NCBI GenBank assembly: GCA_012842545.1
Contig: DUSQ01000062.1
Coordinates: 1-45,964, forward strand
Source: Coprothermobacter sp.
GTDB lineage: Bacteria; Coprothermobacterota; Coprothermobacteria; Coprothermobacterales; Coprothermobacteraceae
Reading direction: 5' to 3'
DNA length: 45,964 nt
Below the pieces are notes generated by a model. The model was not told where the DNA came from, did no database searches, and saw only the letters and a program-made list of their open reading frames with translations. This document shows positions 36,389 to 45,591 of this stretch, piece by piece; within the stretch, counting starts at the first letter, position 1, and every line of letters starts with the position of its first letter. The translations under genes and the position numbers were made by a program.

Positions 36389-36510
36389 CGAGGAAACACC
36401 TCCTTAAGAGCTTCTTGGCTGCATTTTACCATAATTTATTGGCTAAAAATTTCTCAATAAACTTCTGACATTTTAAGTTATAATTAAAGCGATATGAAGG
36501 GAGTGTGCAT

Positions 36511-37536
36511 ATGTTAGCGATAAGGAAAGGTTCTGCTACTAAGGGTGTTGCCATGTATGAAATTGATGAGCCTGAACCACCTGAAGGTTGGGCTCTAGTT
36601 AAAGTCCTAAAGGCTTCAATTTGTGGGACTGACGTTCATATTTACCAGTGGAATGAATGGTCCCAAAAGCGAATGAACCCTCCAGTGACCATAGGTCACG
36701 AGTTTGTGGGTGAAGTTCTTAAGGTCAACAGAGGTGCTGGTAGAGTTCAGGAAGGAGACATCGTTTCTGCTGAATCTCATGTGGTATGCCACGTATGTCG
36801 GATGTGCAGACGAAACATGTACCATGCTTGCGAGAATACAAAGATTATTGGAGTTCATATGGATGGAGCTTTTGCCGAGTACATTGCCATTCCTGAAGAA
36901 AACTTGGTGGAGCTACCACCCAGTGTTCCTTTAGAAGCAGGCTCAGTATTAGAACCTTTTGGCAATGCTGTGCACACGGTACAAGCCGTAGATGTCAGAG
37001 GAAAGAGGGTTGTGGTTACTGGAGTGGGGCCCATAGGTGTTATGGCCATACCAGTGGCTAAAGCGCTGGGTGCTGTACAGATTATTGCCACTGATCTGTC
37101 TGACTACAGGCTAAAGTTGGCTTCTGATGTGGGAGCAGACGTAGTTGTTAATGTCAAGGAACAGGATCCGGTTAAGGTTGTGCAAGACTTAGGTGGTGCG
37201 GATGTAGTTTTAGAAATGAGTGGTAGCGAAAAAGCTTTGAATCAGGGGCTGGAGATGATTATTCCTGGAGGCGAGATGGCCATATTAGGTCTTCCTGATA
37301 ACCGAGTTTCGTTGGATTTGGCAAACGATGTAGTCTCCAAGGGCATAACCATAAAAGGTATAATCGGACGCCGGTTATGGGAGACCTGGGACTTAGGGGT
37401 ATCATTAGTTAGCAGTGGTAAAGTGGACTTAAGAAAGGTGATCACGCACCAATTTGACTTCAAGGACTATGAAGAGGCTTTTTCTACCATGATGTCTGGT
37501 AATTCTGGGAAGGTGGTACTGAACATAAGTCAGTAG
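36511..37536 (+). CDS. tdh: Zinc-dependent L-threonine 3-dehydrogenase-like medium-chain dehydrogenase
   Basis: VLKASICGTDVHIYQWNEWSQKRMNPPVTIGHEFVGEV; CHVCRMCRRNMYHAC Zn site; LEPFGNAVHTVQ; GVGPIG. Confidence 0.88.
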   Translation: MLAIRKGSATKGVAMYEIDEPEPPEGWALVKVLKASICGTDVHIYQWNEWSQKRMNPPVTIGHEFVGEVLKVNRGAGRVQEGDIVSAESHVVCHVCRMCRRNMYHACENTKIIGVHMDGAFAEYIAIPEENLVELPPSVPLEAGSVLEPFGNAVHTVQAVDVRGKRVVVTGVGPIGVMAIPVAKALGAVQIIATDLSDYRLKLASDVGADVVVNVKEQDPVKVVQDLGGADVVLEMSGSEKALNQGLEMIIPGGEMAILGLPDNRVSLDLANDVVSKGITIKGIIGRRLWETWDLGVSLVSSGKVDLRKVITHQFDFKDYEEAFSTMMSGNSGKVVLNISQ

Positions 37537-37571
37537 GCGGTGCTTTGCCCTGGTGATAAGTAGCCTGTAAA

Positions 37572-37580
37572 TGCTATAAT
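37572..37580 (+). promoter_or_regulatory. Extended -10 element TGC-TATAAT upstream of remA
   Basis: Exact TGnTATAAT, 6 bp before the remA GTG. Confidence 0.6.
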
Positions 37581-37586
37581 TGAAAA

Positions 37587-37904
37587 GTGGAGAGCGGTTT
37601 TCTTAATATTGGTTTTAGTTCATACATATCTGTATCGAAAATAATCGGCATCGTTAGCCCTGATTCTGCTCCCATAAGGCGTATGATAAGGCTTGCTAAA
37701 GAGCAAGGACGACTTGTAGACGCCACCTTTGGACGCAGAACCAGGGCTGCCATTTTGACAGAGGGCGGCTTTATCGTGCTTTCTGCTGTGCTTCCAGATA
37801 CTTTGGTGAGTCGTCTGGAGGAAGAAGAAGAGGAAGAAGAAAGAACAGAGCCCATCACTGAACAAGAAGCAGAGCTGGAAGAAGAATCAGGAGAGGACGT
37901 TTAA
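37587..37904 (+). CDS. remA: RemA/DUF370 family regulator with acidic C-terminal extension
   Basis: FLNIGFSSYISVSKIIGIVSPDSAPIRRMIRLAKEQGRLVDATFGRRTRAAILTEGGFIVLSAVLPDTLVSRL; upstream of gmk-rpoZ as in many Firmicutes. Confidence 0.87.
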   Translation: MESGFLNIGFSSYISVSKIIGIVSPDSAPIRRMIRLAKEQGRLVDATFGRRTRAAILTEGGFIVLSAVLPDTLVSRLEEEEEEEERTEPITEQEAELEEESGEDV

Positions 37905-38570
37905 GTGGGCGGTAGACTCATCGTCATCAGTGGCCCTTCCGGTGTAGGGAAGGGAACCGTAGTAAGTGAGCTTCTAAACAGAGATAAAGAACTTGTACTT
38001 TCTGTTTCTGTGACCACTCGTAGTCCCAGGCCTGGTGAAATTGACGGCAAAGATTATTACTTTGTCGATTACTCCACATTCAAGAAAATGGTTGCCACGG
38101 ATAGATTGCTTGAGTGGGCTTATGTTCATGGTTCCTACTATGGAACTCCTAAAGACTTTGTGATGCAGCACTTGGAGCAAGGTAGAAAGGTGATCTTGGA
38201 AATTGACATGCAGGGAGCCATGCAAGTTCGAAGGAGGTTCCCAGATGCTATTCTAATATTTCTGTTGCCTCCTTCTTTGGACGAGCTTAAGCATCGTTTG
38301 ACGAAGCGCGGCACTGAAGAGATGGACGAGCAGCAGCTTAGACTGCTTCGTAGCTTACAAGAGCTTGATTACCTCAGGGAATACCATTTTTTCGTGGTCA
38401 ACGTGGAGGTAAATCAAGCTGTGGAAAACATAATGAAGATTCTGTCCTTGGTGGACTTCGTGGTTACTGAGGACAGGGCACGCACCATGGTGGAATCTCT
38501 AAGAAAAGGAGGTATTTTTGATGAAGCAGGTGACATTAGAAGAGCTGGAGAGAATTACTGGACTCCCTAG
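37905..38570 (+). CDS. gmk: Guanylate kinase
   Basis: LIVISGPSGVGKGTVVSELL; SVTTRSPRPGEIDGKDYYFV; GSYYGTPKDFV. Confidence 0.95.
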   Translation: MGGRLIVISGPSGVGKGTVVSELLNRDKELVLSVSVTTRSPRPGEIDGKDYYFVDYSTFKKMVATDRLLEWAYVHGSYYGTPKDFVMQHLEQGRKVILEIDMQGAMQVRRRFPDAILIFLLPPSLDELKHRLTKRGTEEMDEQQLRLLRSLQELDYLREYHFFVVNVEVNQAVENIMKILSLVDFVVTEDRARTMVESLRKGGIFDEAGDIRRAGENYWTP

Positions 38571-38715
38571 GTATGCCGTGGTGGTGGCAGTGGGCTTGAC
38601 GGCTAAGAAAATACAAAAAGAAATACTATCTCAATCTCCCACCTATGAGGTCCCTGTAGAACGCGCCATTCGAGACATAGCAGAAAGAAAGGTCACAGTT
38701 ACTCTGCGTATATAG
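38521..38715 (+). CDS. rpoZ: RNA polymerase omega subunit
   Basis: LPRYAVVVAVGLTAKKIQKE...PVERAIRDIAERKVTV; ATG 38521 after aaaggaggtatttttg; syntenic. Confidence 0.85.
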   Translation: MKQVTLEELERITGLPRYAVVVAVGLTAKKIQKEILSQSPTYEVPVERAIRDIAERKVTVTLRI

Positions 38716-39947
38716 TGAATAAATCTATGTGGATTTCAGGTAGTGTATTTCGAAGAAAGAACATTCTCTTGGGAGTAACTGGTTCTATTGCAGCTTTTAA
38801 GGCTTGTGCTTTGGCTTCTACACTGTCTAAATGTGAAGCTCACGTTCGAACCGTTTTGACACCATCGGCCTTGAATTTCGTGGGGCCAACGAGCTTTGTT
38901 TCCCTTACCAATGATGCGGCTTACACCGATGAGGATTACTGGACATCAAACATACGCAGTTTACACATTGAACTTGGTCGTTGGGCGGATGTCTTGGTTG
39001 TTGCTCCAGCCACGGCAAACACGCTCGCAAAAATAGCCAATGGATTGGCTGATAATCTTTTAACCAGCACCATATTGGGGTCTGATAAGCCCCTAGTTTT
39101 GGTCCCAGCTATGAATGTGCGCATGTATGAAAACAAGATCACTCAGGAGAATCTGAAAACGCTTAAGAACATGGGGTACATTGTAGTAGAACCTGAGGTG
39201 GGACATCTGGCTGATGGAGAAGTGGGTAAGGGCCGTTTCCCTGAGATGGATACGATTTTGTTTCATGTTGCTAAAACCATTGTGCCTCAGGATCTAACAG
39301 GAAAAAACATAGTAGTGACCGCTGGACCTACCAGAGAGTACATTGATGATGTTAGGTTCATATCGAATCCTTCTAGCGGCAAAATGGGCTATGCCTTGGC
39401 TCAAGCTTTAGCACTAAGAGGAGCTGAAGTTACCTTGCTAAGTGGTCCAGTGAATTTGGATGCCCCTGAGGGTGTTCGTCTGCTAAGGTTTGAATCGGTA
39501 GGCGAGCTCATATCTTTAATGGAAAGGTTCCTCCCTGAGGCTGACGCAGTGGTAATGGCTGCCGCCGTTGGGGATTTTACCACCGAAAAGAAGCAAGGTA
39601 AATTAAGAAGGCAAGGGGAACTAACGTTAACCTTGCGAGCAACCCCAGACGTGATAGGGAATTTCGCAGAAAAATACACTAAGCCAGTTTACGTGGCTTT
39701 TGCAGCGGGTGGAGCCGACGTCATCAAAGATGCTGAAGAAAAACTTCAGCGTAAACACGTGGATGCCATATTTGCCAACCGTATCGACACTTCTCAGACG
39801 GGTTTTGCTGTGGACACCAACAGCGGTTGGCTCATAAGCAATAGAGGCGTGGAAGAGGCACCTTTGCAATCCAAAGTGGATTTGGCTTGGTGGCTTAGCG
39901 AGAGAATTGTATGGCTTATAGAAGCAAAATCAGAAACTTCTCCATAA
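38715..39947 (+). CDS. coaBC: Bifunctional phosphopantothenoylcysteine decarboxylase/phosphopantothenate synthase
   Basis: NILLGVTGSIAAFKACALAS; VVAPATANTLAKIANGLADNLL; VPAMNVRMYEN; VTAGPTREYIDDVRFISNPSSGKMGYALA. Confidence 0.94.
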   Translation: MNKSMWISGSVFRRKNILLGVTGSIAAFKACALASTLSKCEAHVRTVLTPSALNFVGPTSFVSLTNDAAYTDEDYWTSNIRSLHIELGRWADVLVVAPATANTLAKIANGLADNLLTSTILGSDKPLVLVPAMNVRMYENKITQENLKTLKNMGYIVVEPEVGHLADGEVGKGRFPEMDTILFHVAKTIVPQDLTGKNIVVTAGPTREYIDDVRFISNPSSGKMGYALAQALALRGAEVTLLSGPVNLDAPEGVRLLRFESVGELISLMERFLPEADAVVMAAAVGDFTTEKKQGKLRRQGELTLTLRATPDVIGNFAEKYTKPVYVAFAAGGADVIKDAEEKLQRKHVDAIFANRIDTSQTGFAVDTNSGWLISNRGVEEAPLQSKVDLAWWLSERIVWLIEAKSETSP

Positions 39948-41701
39948 TTGCCCATATTGACCATGGTAAGTCCACGTTAGCTGACCGTTTCTTAGAGCTT
40001 TCTGGTTTGGTCAGACGCGATAAACTTCAGAAGCAAATGCTCGATAGTATGGATTTGGAACGCGAACGTGGTATTACCATAAAGAGTCATCCTGTTAGGC
40101 TGGCAATCGGGGATTATGTGTTCAATCTCATTGACACTCCTGGACACGTGGACTTCTCGTATGAAGTCTCGAGGTCTTTAGCCGCTTGTGAAGGTGCAAT
40201 TCTTCTAGTGGACGCAACTCAGGGAGTGGAAGCACAAACGGTAGCACATGCTTACAAAGCCATGGAACACAACTTGGCCATTGTGCCGGTCATTAACAAA
40301 ATTGATTTGCCTTCTGCTGATGTGGAAGGTACTAAAAGAGCTATGGCTCAACTTTTAGGCAAGGACGATATTGATCCCGTATTGGTGTCAGCCAAAGAGG
40401 GTATTGGCATACAAGAGCTCATTGATAGGCTCATAGAAGATATTCCAGCTCCAGAGGGAGATGAAAATGCACCCTTGCAAGCGTTAGTGTTCGATTCTTT
40501 TTATGATACGTACAAGGGTGTGGTTTCTGTTGTTCGCATCTTTAACGGACAGGTTAAGGTAGGAGATCGCATTAGGTTCTGGGCAAGCGGACTTGAATCA
40601 GAAGTTACTGAAGTTGGTGTTTTCTCGCTGAAGATGGTGCCCACAGACAGGTTAGAAGCTGGGGATGTGGGTTATGTAGCTGCTAACATAAGGGACATTC
40701 GTGAGGTGCCAGTGGGGGATACAATGACTTCGGCTGTTAGGCCTGCCACTGCTCCCATTCCGGGTTTTTCTTCAATGAAACCCATGGTTTTTGCTTCCAT
40801 TTACCCTACGGAGAACGAGGATTTTGAACGCCTTCGCGAGTCTCTAAAGAAACTTCAGCTCAATGATGCAGCTTTGGTATTCGAGCCCGAAACAAGCGAA
40901 GCTTTTGGCCCCGGTTTTAGGTGTGGCTTCCTTGGGCTTCTTCACATGGACATTGTTCGGGAAAGGCTTGAAAGAGAATTTGATTTGGATCTCATATTAA
41001 CATCGCCCAACGTGGAATACCATGTGCTAACAAGGAGTGGTGAATACATTGAAGTTCGTAATCCTTCTCAGTTTCCAGATTTTTCTGAGGTAGAGTTGGT
41101 GGAGGAGCCTTATGTGAGAGGAACCATTGTGGTCCCATCGGAGTACGTTGGCTCTGTTATTCAGCTTTGTGAGGGAAGACGTGGCAAGATGCTCCACATG
41201 GAATACATATCAGAGCAGCGTGTTTTGCTTGAGTACGATTTGCCTTTTGCGGAAATCATAACTGATTTTTACGACCAATTGAAAAGCGTAACCCGTGGTT
41301 ACGCGTCTTTTGATTATGAGCACATCGGTTTTAAAGAAGCTGACGTGGACAAGATAGAAGTGTTCATCAACGGAAAGAGACTGGACGCTCTCACGTTGCT
41401 TGCTCCAAAGAGTGAAGTGCTCAGGGTCGCTCGGCAGGTGGCGCTGAACCTGAAACGCACCATACCGAAGCAGCTTGTGGAAGTCGTGATTCAGGTGAAA
41501 GCGGGTGGCAGAATAGTAGCACGCGAAACTGTTAAGCCTCTCCGCAAAGACGTACTGGCAAAATGCTACGGAGGAGACGTTAGCAGAAAGAAGAAGCTTC
41601 TGGAGAAACAAAAGGCTGGAAAGAAGCGTATGAGACAGTTTAATCAGGTGGACATTCCTCAGGAAGCGTTTTTGTCAGTACTCAAGGCTGACACTGAGTA
41701 A
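39911..41701 (+). CDS. lepA: Elongation factor 4 (LepA)
   Basis: IRNFSIIAHIDHGKSTLADRFLE; DSMDLERERGITIKS; DTPGHVDFSYEVSRSLAACEG; CYGGDVSRKKKLLEKQKAGKKRM. Confidence 0.97.
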   Translation: MAYRSKIRNFSIIAHIDHGKSTLADRFLELSGLVRRDKLQKQMLDSMDLERERGITIKSHPVRLAIGDYVFNLIDTPGHVDFSYEVSRSLAACEGAILLVDATQGVEAQTVAHAYKAMEHNLAIVPVINKIDLPSADVEGTKRAMAQLLGKDDIDPVLVSAKEGIGIQELIDRLIEDIPAPEGDENAPLQALVFDSFYDTYKGVVSVVRIFNGQVKVGDRIRFWASGLESEVTEVGVFSLKMVPTDRLEAGDVGYVAANIRDIREVPVGDTMTSAVRPATAPIPGFSSMKPMVFASIYPTENEDFERLRESLKKLQLNDAALVFEPETSEAFGPGFRCGFLGLLHMDIVRERLEREFDLDLILTSPNVEYHVLTRSGEYIEVRNPSQFPDFSEVELVEEPYVRGTIVVPSEYVGSVIQLCEGRRGKMLHMEYISEQRVLLEYDLPFAEIITDFYDQLKSVTRGYASFDYEHIGFKEADVDKIEVFINGKRLDALTLLAPKSEVLRVARQVALNLKRTIPKQLVEVVIQVKAGGRIVARETVKPLRKDVLAKCYGGDVSRKKKLLEKQKAGKKRMRQFNQVDIPQEAFLSVLKADTE

Positions 41702-42750
41702 TGAATAAAGGACTGTACCTACACATCCCTTTTTGCTACGAAAAATGTCCTTTTTGTGATTATTACAGCATTTCCCATGCTCCGGAGGAATGGTTGGACA
41801 AATTTACTGCTGTTATAGTGTCTCAGCTTGAAGATGTTCCAACAGAGCTGGATACGCTTTACGTTGGTGGCGGAACCCCTTTGGCTTTAGGGAAGTCCAG
41901 GTGGGAGAAAATACTGCCAGATCTGCCTAAAGCAAGGGAAAGAACCATTGAGCTGAATCCAGAAGATGTTAAGAAGGAGAATTTTCCCTTACTGGAGAAG
42001 TTCACGCGTCTCTCGGTGGGAGTCCAATCCTTTTCGGAGTCAGTGCTTAGAACACTGCAGCGTGAAAAACTTGATTATGGAAAACTTTTAGACTTACTGG
42101 GGAAATGGGATGTTAATGTGGATTTAATGGTGGGCATACCAGGTCAGACACGTGAGGAAGTACTGCGTGATTTAGTCTCACTGGTTGCGCTCGGTGTACC
42201 CCACATTTCTGTCTACCCGTTGGAAGTGCATAAGGGAACACCATTTTGGTCGCGTTACAGCGACTGGGAATGGGATGATGCTGATTTGCTGCTCATGGTG
42301 GAGAAGTTTCTTACAGAACATGGCTATGAGCATTACGAGATTTCAAACTACGCCAGACCTGGTCATCAGTGTCTCCACAACAAGATCTACTGGCATGACG
42401 AGGAATACTACGCTTTAGGCCCTTCAGCATCTGGTTACGTTAACGGTGTAAGGTACAAATGGGTCTCAAATCTAAGACTTTATGTGGAAGGGGCAAAGTT
42501 TGGTGAACCCAACTACGAGGAGTACATGGTCTTATCCTGGGAAGAACAGCTTTCCGAGTATGCCATAATGAACCTACGGCTTTTAAATGAGGGCATCAGA
42601 AGAACGGAAGTGGAAAAGCGGTTTGGCGAGAGTGCCTGGAATCTACTTCTTAAGCAAGCTGAAGGTAATGACTTCCTGAACATCGAACTGGACAAAATCA
42701 CGGTTAAAAACTGGCTATTCTTTAATAGGGCTGCAGAGGCTTTTGTGTAA
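41701..42750 (+). CDS. hemW: Radical SAM family heme chaperone HemW (HemN-like)
   Basis: GLYLHIPFCYEKCPFCDYYS; LYVGGGTPLAL; LSVGVQSFSESVLRTLQRE; HYEISNYARPGHQCLHNKIYW. Confidence 0.92.
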   Translation: MNKGLYLHIPFCYEKCPFCDYYSISHAPEEWLDKFTAVIVSQLEDVPTELDTLYVGGGTPLALGKSRWEKILPDLPKARERTIELNPEDVKKENFPLLEKFTRLSVGVQSFSESVLRTLQREKLDYGKLLDLLGKWDVNVDLMVGIPGQTREEVLRDLVSLVALGVPHISVYPLEVHKGTPFWSRYSDWEWDDADLLLMVEKFLTEHGYEHYEISNYARPGHQCLHNKIYWHDEEYYALGPSASGYVNGVRYKWVSNLRLYVEGAKFGEPNYEEYMVLSWEEQLSEYAIMNLRLLNEGIRRTEVEKRFGESAWNLLLKQAEGNDFLNIELDKITVKNWLFFNRAAEAFV

Positions 42751-42778
42751 CGAACTTACAGCGCGAAAACCCTTCTTT

Positions 42779-43663
42779 CTACTTGATGAGCTCCGCACGC
42801 AGCAGAATGTCTTCAACTTTGGAAGGGTCATCGGTTAGCAAAGGCGGCCTACAAGGAAGATTTACGGGAAGTTGAAACCACTGTGCAGCGGCTTTGATGG
42901 CGCCCGCGAATGAGTCGCAGCGGCTGTATACCATGCTAAAAACAGCTATCTGCTTTGCGAACCCTGCAAAGGCTTCCATATCTCCTTGCTCGTGGGCCCT
43001 CATGAGTGCCAAGTACACCGAGGGAATTACATTAGCCCCAGCCACTATGCCTCCATCTCCTCCCAGCAGTAAATTTGTGGGCAGATAGTGGTCAAAACCC
43101 ACTAGTACGGAAAAAGATGGATATGCTTCTTTAATAGTAAGGATGTCCAGCAAATAAGTGAGGCTGTCTCTGGTCACCTTTATACCTGTTGCTAGCCCTT
43201 CCTTAGCGAGTCTTTCTACCAGTGTACGCGGCAGGGGGTTTCCAGTAGCACCGGGGATGTCGTAAAGGATCAAAGGAAGTCGGCTCGCTTCTGAAATAGC
43301 TCTAAAGTGGTTGTACATGGCTTCTTCGTTAAATGCGCCGTAGTAAGGAGGAGCAGCAACTACGGCATCAAAATTCATGTCCTGAGCTATTCTTGCCAAT
43401 TTCACTGAGTGTGCAGTGCTGTTACTGGTTACTCCTGTAAGCAATGCGGCGGGAGTATCTTCCAATTCCTCTGCCACTAATCTCATTATCTGTATCTGTT
43501 CGTCAGGCGACATGGAAAAGAACTCGGAAGTCGATGCGTTAACGAAGATGCCATTTACTCCTTGGCTTAGCAAATACTGTATATGGGCTCTCATGCTCTG
43601 GAAATCCAGTGAAAAATCTTCGTTAAACGAGCTCACTAACGGTACTATGATACCCCTTAACAT
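42779..43663 (-). CDS. DapA/N-acetylneuraminate lyase family aldolase
   Basis: GIIVPLVSSFNEDFSLDFQSMRAHIQYLLSQGVNGIFVNASTSEF; PLILYDIPGATGNPLP; ATG at 43663 preceded by aggaggtgttgactgac. Confidence 0.88.
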   Translation of the reverse strand: MLRGIIVPLVSSFNEDFSLDFQSMRAHIQYLLSQGVNGIFVNASTSEFFSMSPDEQIQIMRLVAEELEDTPAALLTGVTSNSTAHSVKLARIAQDMNFDAVVAAPPYYGAFNEEAMYNHFRAISEASRLPLILYDIPGATGNPLPRTLVERLAKEGLATGIKVTRDSLTYLLDILTIKEAYPSFSVLVGFDHYLPTNLLLGGDGGIVAGANVIPSVYLALMRAHEQGDMEAFAGFAKQIAVFSMVYSRCDSFAGAIKAAAQWFQLPVNLPCRPPLLTDDPSKVEDILLRAELIK

Positions 43664-43768
43664 GTCAGTCAACACCTCCTGATTTATTTCCATTGTAATA
43701 CCGCTTTAAGTTTATGCAAACATGCTTGAGATTAAATAATAGCGAGAACAATTGCTCACAACGTAATC

Positions 43769-43796
43769 TTGCCGCGTGTGGTCTTTTTGTTATCAT
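43769..43796 (+). promoter_or_regulatory. Candidate sigma-70-type promoter TTGCCG-16-TATCAT
   Basis: 7 bp before the proposed ATG of the molybdopterin oxidoreductase. Confidence 0.45.
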
Positions 43797-43803
43797 ATGT
43801 GAT

Positions 43804-45588
43804 ATGAGTTATCACGTTTGTCCGCGAGATTGCTATGACTCGTGTGGCATGATTCTTCAAGATGGAAAACTGGTAGGCGCCCCCAACCATCCTTTTACTT
43901 CAGGATTCACTTGCGGCAAAGCAGCTCTGAGTTTGAGGCAAGTGAATGATCCAGCGCGGATAAAAACAGCTTTGGTGAGGACCAAGAAAGGATTTGAAAA
44001 GATTTCTATTGAAAAGGCACTATCTATTGCAGCTGAAAAGCTTTCACGAAGAAAAGTTTACCGCATCGATTATTCAGGGCACATGGGACTGCTTTCTAGA
44101 TTTTTCCACCAGCGTCTTTTTAGAGAACTTGGAGCACCTGAGGTAACTTGGGATATTTGTTCAACTGCTGGTGATGTGGCGTTAATGGATGGTATTGCAT
44201 CGGTATGGGGATCAGACATTGATGCAATAAAAGACAGCGATTTTGTGATCATTTGGGGAGCCAATGTGGCGTATTCGTCCGTTCATGCTTACACCTGGGC
44301 GAAACAAACTGGGGAAGTTTTTGTCGTGGATCCAGTAAAAACATCAACAGCAGAATCATTCATTCATGTTCCTGTGAAGCCCGGCGGTGACGTGGCGTTA
44401 GCACTGCAAATACTAAAGGAACTGAAGCTTATGGGGTACGAGGTGCCATTGTCTCTTGACAATGGCGAAAACTTGGAGAAGATATCAGGTGTTAGCTCTG
44501 AGACGGCTTATCAATTAGCATCCAAGCTTGCAAATAGTAGGCGACCATTCGTCTTTATTGGCTATGGATTTCAGCGTCAATGGAACGGTGCCATGGCGGT
44601 ACGGCTCATAGCCTCCATTCTTGGGGTGGTGCATCAGTCGGATCGTTTTTACTATGACAGGCCCTATCAGGGCCTTGACGTTGATTATGTAAGGCTTAAA
44701 GGCCAAAAACCCAACAAAGAAACTGTAAGTTGGACGTTGTTAAGCGAGCAGCTAAAAGGTGTGACGGGTGCCACGTTTTTTGTTTTAAATGCCAATCCCC
44801 TAAATACTCTTCCGGGTCGCCGGCAGCTTATTGAAACATTCAAAGACAGCAGTAATTATGTCATCGTGCACGACCTGTTTATGACAGAATCAGCACAAGC
44901 AGCGGATTTGGTTTTGCCAGCCCAGCATTATCTGGAGTTTGAGGATGTGGTTGCCTCTTACGGTCACAAGTACCTGGCGTTCAATGAAAAAGGGCTGGAG
45001 CCTCCTCTGGATGCCATGAGTAACATGGAACTTGCCAGGGAATTGGCGCGTCAATTAGAGCTAGATAAAGCTGAACTATATGAAACTGACAGAGAACTTG
45101 TAAACGGTGCTCTGAAAAACTTGGGCATTGATTATGAGTTCATGAAGGAGCACAAAGTTTACAAACTTCCTGATCCAGCCAAACCCGGCCGCGTAAACTG
45201 GCCAAAAATGGACCAGATCAGAAGTTCCCTTTGTAGGTCAGCAGAAGGAGATTATATCCTACTGACTCCTGTGGCAAGGCTAAGAATTCACAGTCAGTAT
45301 GATAATGTGCTTAGGGCAATGCCGTTACTGGAGATAAATACTGAAGATGCGCAAAAGTTGTTCATAAGAGACAAAGACCAGGTTAACATAAGAAATAAAA
45401 GGGGATCACTTAAGGTTGAGTGCAGAGTTACTGACAGAGTGCCATCTGGTGTTTTACGTTTGGAGCATGGTTTTTGGACTGACGTAGAGGAGCCGAACGT
45501 AAATGATATGGTGGAACCTACTCTGCAGCAGTATGGTGGGGGATCTCAGATTATGTGGACTTTTGTGGATATTGAGAAAGGAGAATAG
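43804..45588 (+). CDS. Molybdopterin (DMSO reductase family) oxidoreductase with N-terminal 4Fe-4S site
   Basis: MSYHVCPRDCYDSCGMILQDGKLVGAPNHPFTSGFTCGKA; DSDFVIIWGANVAYSSVHAYTWAKQTGEVFVVDP; VLPAQHYLEFED; ORF track opens at 43714 but homology-like start is 43804. Confidence 0.85.
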   Translation: MSYHVCPRDCYDSCGMILQDGKLVGAPNHPFTSGFTCGKAALSLRQVNDPARIKTALVRTKKGFEKISIEKALSIAAEKLSRRKVYRIDYSGHMGLLSRFFHQRLFRELGAPEVTWDICSTAGDVALMDGIASVWGSDIDAIKDSDFVIIWGANVAYSSVHAYTWAKQTGEVFVVDPVKTSTAESFIHVPVKPGGDVALALQILKELKLMGYEVPLSLDNGENLEKISGVSSETAYQLASKLANSRRPFVFIGYGFQRQWNGAMAVRLIASILGVVHQSDRFYYDRPYQGLDVDYVRLKGQKPNKETVSWTLLSEQLKGVTGATFFVLNANPLNTLPGRRQLIETFKDSSNYVIVHDLFMTESAQAADLVLPAQHYLEFEDVVASYGHKYLAFNEKGLEPPLDAMSNMELARELARQLELDKAELYETDRELVNGALKNLGIDYEFMKEHKVYKLPDPAKPGRVNWPKMDQIRSSLCRSAEGDYILLTPVARLRIHSQYDNVLRAMPLLEINTEDAQKLFIRDKDQVNIRNKRGSLKVECRVTDRVPSGVLRLEHGFWTDVEEPNVNDMVEPTLQQYGGGSQIMWTFVDIEKGE

Positions 45589-45591
45589 GGC

